A stretch of DNA of 10,259 nucleotides, from contig JAHDGP010000132.1 in the NCBI GenBank assembly GCA_020627525.1, positions 1 to 10,259 of the forward strand. Direction: 5' to 3'. This stretch comes from Bacteroidota bacterium. Lineage in GTDB: Bacteria; Bacteroidota; Bacteroidia; Chitinophagales; UBA2359. The position numbers and the translations under genes were made by a program. The notes beneath the pieces are model-generated. The model worked only from the letters and a program-made list of their open reading frames with translations, had not been told where the DNA came from and did no database searches. Shown here piece after piece: positions 1 through 6,696 of this stretch; position 1 is the stretch's first letter; the number at the start of each line of letters is the position of its first letter.

Positions 1-4
1 ATTT

Positions 5-1012
5 TTATCCTTCTGTTCCTCCCTCTTCATTAGTACCTTCTTCTTCCTCTTCTTCATTGTCTTCGTCTTCATTGTCTTCGTCTTCATTGTCTTCGTCTTC
101 ATCGTCTTCGTCGTCATCAGAATCGTCTTCTAAACCTTCGTCTTCAAGAACATTACCATCTAAATCAAACTCAATTTCAATATCATTATCTAATTCGACT
201 TCGTAACCTTCTCCTTCTTCTAGTTCAGCTTCAACTATTGATGCTTCTGGATAATTTGAAGCTATATAATCTAATGCTTGTTGTGGTAAATCGGCTGGAT
301 TAATGTACTCATCGTCATTATCGTTATCATCTTCATCTGTTCCTAAGAAGTTGCCATCAACATCAAAATATAATTCAGTTCCATCGCTTAATTTAACTTC
401 ATAACCTTCATCATTATCAAATTCAGCTTTTGAAACTTCAGTACCTGGATAATTTGTAGCAATGTAATCTAAAATCTCTTGAGGTAAATCTGTTGGCTCA
501 ATTTCGTCTTCTTCGTCTTGATCTTCTGCAATAAAGTTTCCATCAATATCGAATAACAATTCTGTACCATCAGATAACTCAACTTCGTATCCTTCATCTT
601 CCATTTCTGCTTCTACAATTACTGGTTCGGCATAATTTGAAAAAATATAGTCGATAATATTTTGTGGTAAAGCTGAAGGATCAATTTCATCTTCTTCTTC
701 ATCATCAAAATCTTCATCTGAATACAAGAACATCCCTGCTTCATCAAATACTAACTCAATACCAGAAGTAAGTTTAACTTCATAAACTATTTCTGTTTCA
801 TCGTGCGTTTCTTCTTCAACCTTAATAATGGTTTCATTTGGATAGTTTTCTGCTACATAATCATCAATAGCTGCAGGATAACTCTCTACCTCCTCACTTT
901 GAGAGGCTGCAATTGTTTTACCAATTGTGCTTGCTCCATCTTCTTTTGTACAAGAAGTAAGTAACATACTACCTGAAATGGCAACAGCTAATAGAATTTT
1001 GAATGTTTTCAT
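5..1012 (-). CDS. Acidic PepSY-like repeat lipoprotein
   Basis: A 335-residue predicted lipoprotein. It starts with a basic, hydrophobic signal peptide ending in a lipobox (LLTSC, lipidated Cys21), so it should be membrane anchored and face the periplasm or outside. Four related units follow at about residues 45-95, 115-161, 176-223 and 242-289. Units 2-4 have the pattern LPQ..LDYI.SNYP....(20).GYEVELSDGTEL.FD.DGN, which resembles the Bacteroidota 'PepSY-like / beta-lactamase-inhibitor-like' family (PF11396 type). Unit 1 is the most diverged. The linkers are Asp/Glu-rich, and residues 290-335 are an almost purely acidic tail followed by a Gly/Glu end. The acidity suggests cation (for example Ca2+) binding or a soluble extended surface, but that is inference. 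It lies 100 bp after the sigma/membrane-protein pair on the same strand. I see no clear TAnnTTTG box in front of it, so it may be transcribed with that pair or from a sigma-specific promoter. The biochemical function is unknown. Confidence 0.9.
   Translation of the reverse strand: MKTFKILLAVAISGSMLLTSCTKEDGASTIGKTIAASQSEEVESYPAAIDDYVAENYPNETIIKVEEETHDETEIVYEVKLTSGIELVFDEAGMFLYSDEDFDDEEEDEIDPSALPQNIIDYIFSNYAEPVIVEAEMEDEGYEVELSDGTELLFDIDGNFIAEDQDEEDEIEPTDLPQEILDYIATNYPGTEVSKAEFDNDEGYEVKLSDGTELYFDVDGNFLGTDEDDNDNDDEYINPADLPQQALDYIASNYPEASIVEAELEEGEGYEVELDNDIEIEFDLDGNVLEDEGLEDDSDDDEDDEDEDNEDEDNEDEDNEEEEEEGTNEEGGTEG
51..110 (-). repeat. 15-bp tandem repeat coding the acidic tail
   Basis: Four consecutive 15-bp units (plus-strand form tcttcattgtcttcg) begin at 51, 66, 81 and 96. 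The first three are identical and the fourth differs by one base (t to c). Read on the minus strand they encode EDEDN-type pentapeptides in the acidic tail of the lipoprotein. The period is a multiple of three, so gain or loss of units would change tail length without a frameshift. Confidence 0.9.
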
Positions 1013-1075
1013 TAAATTTTGTTTTTTGAATTAAAAAACGATGCTTTTAAATTATTTGTTTTATTTGTAAGATAC

Positions 1076-1105
1076 AAAAAAAAAGATTTGGTTGGAATCT
1101 AAATC
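1076..1105 (-). terminator. Weak candidate terminator after the barrel protein gene
   Basis: On the minus strand, shortly after the stop codon at 1113-1115, GATTT and AAATC (1101-1105 and 1085-1089) can pair around an 11-nt loop. A run of nine T follows directly (1084-1076). The stem is only 5 bp and AT-rich, so this could be a weak or partial terminator. Read-through into the lipoprotein gene is plausible. Confidence 0.35.
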
Positions 1106-1112
1106 AACTTTT

Positions 1113-2720
1113 TTAGAAATTATACCCAACCTTTACGCCTCCACCAATTCCAAAAGGTATATTTTTAAAATTACTGTCACCAGCTATTAACTTTTTGTTG
1201 ATATTTGTTTGGATTTCAATGTTCATTTTATGGGAGATGTTGTAACCAAAACCTAGTGTAAAGTTTCCAAGAATATTGAATCTATTGATATTAGAGCTTT
1301 GAATTTCTACTCTATCTAATCTTTGTTCTAATGGCGATAAAGAGATAAGGTGTTTACGTAAATAAATAGGACTTATTCCTAATTGTGTATTTACATTAAT
1401 TTTATTAAATAAAACACCAAATTTCAAACTCAAAGGAACTGCAATATAATGAGCTTTTTCAATCGAGCTGATATTATAATTTATTTGCGAGCCAGCTCCT
1501 ACTCCAGAAGAAGTGGGAAGATATGCTTTTACCATATTTTCTGCTAATGCAGATAATAAGGTTACTTCATCAAAATTTCTTCCATCGAGGTTAAATGTAA
1601 TATCTTGATTTTGAGTGCTTGAATAGTTAATATTACTAATACCTGTACCAAAGCTCAAAAATTTATTAAGTCTCCACCAGTGCTTTAAAGTTATTTGTTG
1701 AAAATATTGTTGTTTACTTGCTACTTCATTTGATGGCGTATTCCACCATTTGCCAATATTATAGCTAAGACTGTATTCATTTTTATTGTTTAAAAAGCCT
1801 TTCTCTTGAAAATTGATGGAATTGAGAGGATAGCTCTCTCTTTTCTTAATATTGATGTACTTAAAATTATCAAAGTCAACTAAACTTTTTACTGGATTAA
1901 GTGCAATCACCTCTTTAAGTTCGATTAGTTTATTTTTTTGAAAATTTTTATTGTTGGTTACAACTTTATTTTTTGTTTTCTTATCAAAATCATTAAGGTT
2001 GTTAATTTCTGGTTTATCTTTAATATTACTATTAGAAATTGAAGGAGTAAGCAAGTCGTAATTCTGAACAAAAGCATCATTGAAAACATCAAAATTACTA
2101 TTGCTTACTTTTTTATTTGGTTTTTCAACAAAACCTTTTTCCTTCAAACCAAACTTAATTTCACTTTTAGCATTTTCTTGAATAGATTCTTTAACCGAAT
2201 TATTGAGTAGATTTTTGTTAGTGAAATCTTTATTTGTTTTTGTATTATTTATTTTTTTTAGTTCTTTATGTTCAGAACTTTCAGCTACAACGGTTTTCTT
2301 GTTATGTACAATTGGTAAATTTTCATTCTCAGAGAAAGTATTTTCATTATTAATATTAGCATTGTTTGAGTTTTTGGTTGTTATGATTTCCGAAAAATCT
2401 AACTTTTCATTTTCTACTGAATTATAGTTAATTAAAATAACTGAACTTAAAAATAAAATAACAGCCAAAGAAGCAATAAATGCATATTTATAAAAGCTCA
2501 GTTCTGGAGAATTGGCACTTATTGTTGTATTTTCTAAGTGCGTATTCAGTTTATCCCAAACTTTACTAGATGGTTCAAATTCAAAGTTATTTAGATTATC
2601 ACTTTCCGACTTATTAGAAACATTTGGATTACTTAGGTTACGAGCAATACCATTCCATACCTTACCAGAAGGTTGAAATTCAAAATTTTCTAAGTTTGAT
2701 ATATTTTTTTTATTACTCAT
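1113..2720 (-). CDS. Anti-sigma-like, single-TM protein with C-terminal beta-barrel domain
   Basis: This 535-residue protein is encoded directly after the ECF sigma gene and overlaps it by 4 nt (ATGA, 2717-2720), which implies translational coupling. Its N-terminal 75 residues should be cytoplasmic and carry two copies of a motif 33 residues apart: residues 9-29 (FEFQPSGKVWNGIARNL) and 42-62 (FEFEPSSKVWDKLNTHL). Similar F-x-x-x-P-x-x-x-W motifs occur at the N-termini of Bacteroidota proteins encoded next to ECF sigma genes. Residues 76-99 form one hydrophobic membrane helix. Residues 100-300 are a low-complexity Asn/Lys/Ser/Glu-rich linker. Residues about 315-535 alternate polar and hydrophobic strands with many aromatic residues and end in VGYNF, as in porin-family outer-membrane beta-barrel domains. 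The likely role is to hold the partner sigma factor at the membrane and sense envelope state. Sigma binding is inferred from gene order and motif, not demonstrated. No enzymatic motif is visible. Confidence 0.88.
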   Translation of the reverse strand: MSNKKNISNLENFEFQPSGKVWNGIARNLSNPNVSNKSESDNLNNFEFEPSSKVWDKLNTHLENTTISANSPELSFYKYAFIASLAVILFLSSVILINYNSVENEKLDFSEIITTKNSNNANINNENTFSENENLPIVHNKKTVVAESSEHKELKKINNTKTNKDFTNKNLLNNSVKESIQENAKSEIKFGLKEKGFVEKPNKKVSNSNFDVFNDAFVQNYDLLTPSISNSNIKDKPEINNLNDFDKKTKNKVVTNNKNFQKNKLIELKEVIALNPVKSLVDFDNFKYINIKKRESYPLNSINFQEKGFLNNKNEYSLSYNIGKWWNTPSNEVASKQQYFQQITLKHWWRLNKFLSFGTGISNINYSSTQNQDITFNLDGRNFDEVTLLSALAENMVKAYLPTSSGVGAGSQINYNISSIEKAHYIAVPLSLKFGVLFNKINVNTQLGISPIYLRKHLISLSPLEQRLDRVEIQSSNINRFNILGNFTLGFGYNISHKMNIEIQTNINKKLIAGDSNFKNIPFGIGGGVKVGYNF

Positions 2721-3265
2721 TTTTTTGCTAAGTACAATCCTTTGTCGTACAACATTTCTTTTAACAACTTTCTTGCTCTATTTAATTGAGATTTTGATGT
2801 TCCTTCTGTTACTCCCAATATTTGAGCAATTTCTTTATGTGAATTACTTTCTATTACATATAAGTTAAAAACAGCTCTACAACCTTTTGGTAATTGTTGT
2901 ATCAATTCAATGGCTTTGAACTGCGGTATTGAATTAATTTCATCATCAACAGTTGAAGGTTCAAGCAAATAATCATTATCAACTAAGGTAATGAGTGCCG
3001 ATTGTTTTGCCTTACGAATATTTTGTAATGCCTGATTTCTTATTACTACCCTAACCCAACCTTCTAATGAGCCTTTAAAACTATATTGATGCAATGTATT
3101 AAAAACCTTAATAAAGCCATCTTGAAGCCAATCTTCTGCCTCCTCAATTGAAGAAGCATAACGCATACAAACCCCCATCATTCTGGAGGAAAAAAGCTGA
3201 TAGAATTGGTATTGTGCGTTTCTATCGTTTTTTAAACAGGCTTTTATGAGTTGCTTTTCGTTGAT
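2717..3265 (-). CDS. ECF-type RNA polymerase sigma factor (non-canonical start)
   Basis: A sigma-70 family, extracytoplasmic-function sigma factor. Region 2 includes MRYASSIEEAEDWLQDGF, the core-binding and -10 recognition segment, followed by FKGSLEGWVRVVIRNQAL. Region 4 is a helix-turn-helix: LPKGCRAVFNLYVIESNSHK, then EIAQILGVTEGTSKSQLNRA. The first ATG in frame is at 3181 and would give 154 residues, cutting off the start of region 2. The frame stays open upstream to a TGA at 3278-3280 and encodes INEKQLIKACLKNDRNAQ, then YQFYQLFSSR, which is exactly what such proteins normally have at the N-terminus. No ATG, GTG or TTG occurs there. I chose the ATC codon at 3263-3265, which takes the place of the usual M-N-E start and gives a typical length of 182 residues. 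The start is uncertain; the gene identity is not. The gene overlaps its membrane partner by 4 nt and follows the permease stop by about 62 nt. Confidence 0.9.
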   Translation of the reverse strand: MNEKQLIKACLKNDRNAQYQFYQLFSSRMMGVCMRYASSIEEAEDWLQDGFIKVFNTLHQYSFKGSLEGWVRVVIRNQALQNIRKAKQSALITLVDNDYLLEPSTVDDEINSIPQFKAIELIQQLPKGCRAVFNLYVIESNSHKEIAQILGVTEGTSKSQLNRARKLLKEMLYDKGLYLAKK

Positions 3266-3295
3266 AACTGCACCGTTTCATACAAAGGTGCAGTT
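3266..3295 (-). promoter_or_regulatory. Perfect 9-bp inverted repeat abutting the sigma factor start
   Basis: AACTGCACC (3266-3274) and GGTGCAGTT (3287-3295) are exact inverted repeats around 12 nt. On the minus-strand transcript the stem can be lengthened by a UUU/AAA pairing with one bulged C, leaving the 5-nt loop GUAUG. The right arm ends directly against the proposed ATC start at 3263-3265. No T-run follows on the minus strand, so it is not a typical intrinsic terminator for the upstream permease gene. It could be an RNA structure controlling translation or a dimeric protein operator over the start region. The function is inferred only from its position. Confidence 0.6.
3284..3291 (-). 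promoter_or_regulatory. Possible -7 box of the sigma gene
   Basis: CACCTTTG on the minus strand matches the Bacteroidota -7 box TAnnTTTG at five of six defined positions. It lies 18 nt upstream of the proposed ATC start, the same spacing as the better boxes before metF, the helicase gene and the rightward gene. No TTG -33 element is visible at the expected distance. It lies inside the inverted repeat. This is a weak call. Confidence 0.3.
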
Positions 3296-3327
3296 TGTAA
3301 TAAAATGGTTGGAAAATACACCTTTTT

Positions 3328-5589
3328 TTATTTAATTACCTTCTCTCCGCTTGAGTTCACAAATAAAATGTCGCCAATTTGATTATAACCGTCAAACATT
3401 TCTCTACCTCTCATTTTTACACTTTCTTGTCTGAAACCAATAATAGTTAAGGCAGCATCTGCTGATTGTTCGTTGATGCGTTCTTTTATACTTTGATCTT
3501 CTTTTAATGTTATCATTGTAATATTATTTACCGAAATTGGTAAACGTCCATCTTGAGTAAGGTCAATTATATTTTGTTTTTCTGCTTCAATATTTTCTTT
3601 AGTTGCAATAGAGAAAATCTTTATTACTGAATTTTTCCAGTCTTTATTTCCTGAAATAATATAGCCCAGTAAAATCATTAAGTTAGCATTTTCTACATCA
3701 TTTGGTTTTATCCAAATATGAATACTATCGTGAGCACCAAAACGTTTTGGTGAACTTGCTAAAATACAAATATCAAAATTCCCTGCTTTTACCAGTTTAA
3801 AGTTTTCCTGAATTTTGGAAAAAGCATCTTTTTCATTTTCTTTAAGTTCTGTTTCGTCTTTTAAATCAATCTTAGCAAACTCAAACAAAACCATATTGTT
3901 ATCTTTACCTGAAACCCCCGGTAATTGGATACATTGTGCAATAGCAGAGGTGGTTGAAGGGCTAATTATAGTATCTAGATATACATTTGATTTTAGCTTT
4001 TCAGCTTGGTGCTTTAGTCTGCTCATTATTTCTTTAGATTGCTCAACTGTATCTTTAGAATAGTAGCCTTTTACTTGGTGAATGTATGTACCAAAACCAT
4101 GACGGTGCGAAATCCAACGCAATAAATCAAATGCACTAAAACGTTTAAATGAGCTACTTGAAACACAAATAACCGAAGGTCGCCAACTTTCGTTTGAAGT
4201 ATTTTCATCATCACCAGAATTTTGTAAATAAATACGCATATTTCTGCTCAACTGGTAAATAACGCCTTGAAAAATAGCAACAACACCTCTTTTTTCTTTA
4301 TTTGAATAATTAATTATAAAATAAAGCAATGCCATACAAGCGAAAGCCGCAATTGCCTTTGGTGCATCAATTTGAAACATTAAAGTAATACACATTATTG
4401 CTCCAAATAGGGAAACTGTCCAATGCGAACGGAATGAAGGACGATACGAAGGGTCAGCATTGAAATGGTGCAAAAAAGAAATCAAACATAGTGAACCGTA
4501 AGTTACCATAAAAAACATGGTAATAATTCCTGCAACAGCATCTACTTCGCCAGCACTAATTATGGCAAATGAAATTATAATTGTTACTACCGATGCCCAA
4601 AATGGTTCATTTTCTTTACCTCTACCCGAACCAAAAAATCGGTTTAAGGGCTTTGAGGGATAAATATCGTCTTTACCAATGGCTTGTAAAGTTCTAGGCG
4701 CTACTAGTATTGATCCTAAGGCAGAAGAAACTGTTGCTGCTGCCAAACCAACTGGAATTAACCAACCCACAATTGCAATATCACTCATTACCATTCGGTT
4801 TGTATCGGCAAGCATTTCTGGAGGTGCATTGTAGGCTAGCTTATAAGCAATTATTATATACATTACCATTCCTACAAGTGTGCCTGCAATTGTTCCCAAT
4901 GGTATAGATTTTTTAGGATCACGCAAATCTCCAGATAGCCCAACACCTGCTGTCATTCCAGTAAATGCTGGAAAGCAAATAGCAAAGACAGTGAAAAAAC
5001 CGGCAGGATTGGAAGTTACTGCATTTATTTCACCTGTTGGTGTAAAACCATCTACAGCTCCACCAAAAAAGAAAGAACATAATGAAACAAATAAAATAGC
5101 TACAACTACATATAATGCCGACATACCCAACGCTGCCCCCTTTGTTAGAATAAGTAAAGAAAGTAAACTCATTCCAGCTAATGAAATCATTTGTTTTGTG
5201 ATTTCAAAACCTGCATAGCTACTCATAACATCTAATATTGGCACAAATGCTTCACCAAAAGCAATTACATAAAATGCAACACTTATAGCTTGAGAAAGAT
5301 AAAGAGCAGAACCAATAGCAGCACCAACATTTAAACCAAACGAACGAGAAATTATAAAATATTCTCCTCCACCTTCTACTTTTTGATTGGTAGCAATTTC
5401 GGCTATGGCAAAGGCTGTAGGAATGGTAACAGCATGCCCTATTAATATGATAAGACAAGTTTGTAAAAACCCTAAGTTTCCTACTGCATATCCGAATCTA
5501 AGAAATAAAATTGCTCCTAAAATTGTAGATATTGCCGTTAAAAATACTGGTAAAGTACCAAATCTTCCATTAGGATTTACTTGTGCCAT
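3328..5589 (-). CDS. Cation-chloride-cotransporter-like (APC superfamily) permease
   Basis: A 753-residue membrane transporter. The N-terminal half (about residues 13-428) holds around 12 hydrophobic helices and carries signatures of the SLC12 cation-chloride cotransporter branch of the APC superfamily. These are GTLPVFLTAISTILGAILFL in helix 1 (residues 11-30), EGGGEYFIISRSFG in the helix 2-3 region (72-85), and FPAFTGMTAGVGLSGDLRDP in the helix 6 region (206-225). The C-terminal half (about 433-753) is a soluble alpha/beta domain as in SLC12 proteins, including RPSVICVSSSSFKRFSAFDL and a late FGAHDSIHIW segment. Family members move Cl- with Na+ and/or K+, but some bacterial relatives are annotated only as amino acid permeases, so the substrate is unproven. 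I chose the ATG at 5587-5589; a TTG codon just upstream is in frame but is a poorer start. The gene looks complete, ends 46 nt before the sigma-proximal inverted repeat region, and is preceded by a long inverted repeat. Confidence 0.9.
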   Translation of the reverse strand: MAQVNPNGRFGTLPVFLTAISTILGAILFLRFGYAVGNLGFLQTCLIILIGHAVTIPTAFAIAEIATNQKVEGGGEYFIISRSFGLNVGAAIGSALYLSQAISVAFYVIAFGEAFVPILDVMSSYAGFEITKQMISLAGMSLLSLLILTKGAALGMSALYVVVAILFVSLCSFFFGGAVDGFTPTGEINAVTSNPAGFFTVFAICFPAFTGMTAGVGLSGDLRDPKKSIPLGTIAGTLVGMVMYIIIAYKLAYNAPPEMLADTNRMVMSDIAIVGWLIPVGLAAATVSSALGSILVAPRTLQAIGKDDIYPSKPLNRFFGSGRGKENEPFWASVVTIIISFAIISAGEVDAVAGIITMFFMVTYGSLCLISFLHHFNADPSYRPSFRSHWTVSLFGAIMCITLMFQIDAPKAIAAFACMALLYFIINYSNKEKRGVVAIFQGVIYQLSRNMRIYLQNSGDDENTSNESWRPSVICVSSSSFKRFSAFDLLRWISHRHGFGTYIHQVKGYYSKDTVEQSKEIMSRLKHQAEKLKSNVYLDTIISPSTTSAIAQCIQLPGVSGKDNNMVLFEFAKIDLKDETELKENEKDAFSKIQENFKLVKAGNFDICILASSPKRFGAHDSIHIWIKPNDVENANLMILLGYIISGNKDWKNSVIKIFSIATKENIEAEKQNIIDLTQDGRLPISVNNITMITLKEDQSIKERINEQSADAALTIIGFRQESVKMRGREMFDGYNQIGDILFVNSSGEKVIK

Positions 5590-5610
5590 CAATAATAATT
5601 TTGAGTGCTT

Positions 5611-5689
5611 AGTTTTTAGTTCTTAATGTTGTCTGGGTCTCAAGAAACATCAATTAAAACCCAAAACTAAAAATTAATAACTAAAAACT
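5611..5689. repeat. Long imperfect inverted repeat between metF and the permease gene
   Basis: AGTTTTTAGTT at 5611-5621 (with the next T) is mirrored by AACTAAAAACT at 5679-5689. Pairing continues inward with two mismatches through TTAAT/ATTAA, and again at GGGT/ACCC (5635-5638 with 5659-5662), leaving a loop of about 20 nt. It fills most of the 101-bp gap between the metF stop and the permease ATG. It may act as a transcript end or processing structure for metF, or be a remnant of a small repetitive element. A TAGTTTTG box on the minus strand (5662-5669) within it could serve as a permease promoter, but it has no matching TTG element. Confidence 0.6.
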
Positions 5690-5690
5690 G

Positions 5691-6644
5691 TTAATATATT
5701 GCTTTTGCAATTTTTTGAAAAGTTGAGGCTCTTCCCATTGTATAATAGTGAACAATTGGCGAACCAAAATCAATTAAATCTTTTGATTGCTGAATACACC
5801 ACTCTGTTCCAACTTGAGCAACATCTTCATCTGTTTTACATTTTTCTATTTCTTCTTCTAATGCTTCTGGAATATCAACTTTAAATATTCTTGGTATTGA
5901 AGTTATTTGTTTTCTTTTAGTAATTGGTTTAATTCCTGGGATAATTGGTACATTTATTCCAAATTCTCTACAGGCTTTAACAAAATCGTAAAATTTTTGA
6001 TTATCGAAGAACATTTGAGTTACGATATATTCAGCCCCTAAATCTATTTTATGTTTCAAATACTTTAAATCAGCTTTCATATTAGGAGCTTCAGCGTGTT
6101 TTTCAGGATAACCAGCAACACCAACACAAAAATCTGTGCATTTGGCATTTTTTAATTCTTCAGCTAAATAAACGCCTTTGTTCATATTTATAATTTGTTC
6201 AACCAAATCACTAGCATAATCATTCCCTCCAATTTCAGGAGAAAATGACTTTTCGGAATGCATTGCATCGCCACGTAATGCTAAAACATTATTTATTCCC
6301 AAAAAGTTAAGATCAATTAGGGCATCTTCTGTTGTATCTTTAGTAAAGCCTCCACAAATGAGGTGTGGAATGGCATCAACACCATATTTGAATTGAATTG
6401 CAGCACAAATACCAACTGTTCCAGGTCGTTTACGTACAACCACTTTCTTGAATGTATTTTCTTCTACTTTTCTGTAAATATAATCGGAACGGTGATACGT
6501 TACATTAATAAATGGGGGTTTAAACTCCATAAAACTATCCAGAAGATTGTATAATTTTTCAATTCCTTTACCTTTTAAAGGCGGTAATACTTCAAAAGAG
6601 ATTAATGTTTTTTTTGCCGCAGCAATATGTTCTGTTACTTTCAA
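5691..6644 (-). CDS. metF: 5,10-methylenetetrahydrofolate reductase
   Basis: A cytoplasmic flavoenzyme that reduces 5,10-methylene-tetrahydrofolate to 5-methyl-tetrahydrofolate, supplying the methyl group for methionine synthesis. At 317 residues it has the usual length of a bacterial single-domain TIM-barrel enzyme. Visible family signatures are SFEVLPP (residues 16-22, with the catalytic-type Glu18), INVTYH (46-51), the FAD-contacting ALRGD (122-126), the folate-site segment TQMFFD (209-214), PGIKPI (236-241), and HYYTMGRA near the end (299-306, compare HFYTLNRA in enterobacterial MetF). The ATG at 6644 gives a normal N-terminus with no extension. The gene has its own well-placed promoter in the 52-bp gap after the helicase gene. 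No metH or other methionine gene lies in the window, and no room for a SAM riboswitch exists upstream. The identification is firm. Confidence 0.97.
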   Translation of the reverse strand: MKVTEHIAAAKKTLISFEVLPPLKGKGIEKLYNLLDSFMEFKPPFINVTYHRSDYIYRKVEENTFKKVVVRKRPGTVGICAAIQFKYGVDAIPHLICGGFTKDTTEDALIDLNFLGINNVLALRGDAMHSEKSFSPEIGGNDYASDLVEQIINMNKGVYLAEELKNAKCTDFCVGVAGYPEKHAEAPNMKADLKYLKHKIDLGAEYIVTQMFFDNQKFYDFVKACREFGINVPIIPGIKPITKRKQITSIPRIFKVDIPEALEEEIEKCKTDEDVAQVGTEWCIQQSKDLIDFGSPIVHYYTMGRASTFQKIAKAIY

Positions 6645-6662
6645 AATTTTTTATTTAAGGCA

Positions 6663-6693
6663 CAAATGTAGTTTCTGGAATAATGACTTACAA
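6663..6693 (-). promoter_or_regulatory. Bacteroidota-type promoter of metF
   Basis: On the minus strand, TTG (6691-6693) is followed after 20 nt by TACATTTG (6663-6670), an exact match to the TTG-N(19-21)-TAnnTTTG housekeeping promoter pattern of this phylum. The -7 box ends 18 nt before the metF ATG, giving a short leader. The -33 box sits just 3 nt past the helicase stop codon. This indicates metF is transcribed independently of the helicase. Confidence 0.75.
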
Positions 6694-6696
6694 TAT

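Noticed and set aside
1064..1078. TTTGTA-AGA-TACAAA inverted repeat as a terminator
   Set aside because: For minus-strand genes the T-run comes before, not after, this 6-bp repeat, and it is short and AT-rich. It could at most be a small protein site.
2203..2427. Open frame on the plus strand inside the barrel protein gene
   Set aside because: It is the complement of the low-complexity Asn/Lys/Glu linker, has no family signature and no promoter or coding context.
3228..3233. Frameshift at the six-base homopolymer inside the sigma gene N-terminus
   Set aside because: The sigma-like protein pattern is continuous in one frame on both sides of the run, so any shift would have to lie further upstream.
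5590..5592. TTG as start of the permease gene
   Set aside because: An ATG follows immediately in the same frame; the extra residue gives no advantage and TTG starts are less common.
4880..5626. Several open frames on both strands inside the permease gene
   Set aside because: They overlap the strongly supported permease frame, show no domain pattern and look like complements or shifted readings of its membrane helices.
6645..6696. SAM-type riboswitch upstream of metF
   Set aside because: Only 52 bp separate the helicase stop from the metF ATG and a standard promoter occupies them, leaving a leader of about 10-12 nt.
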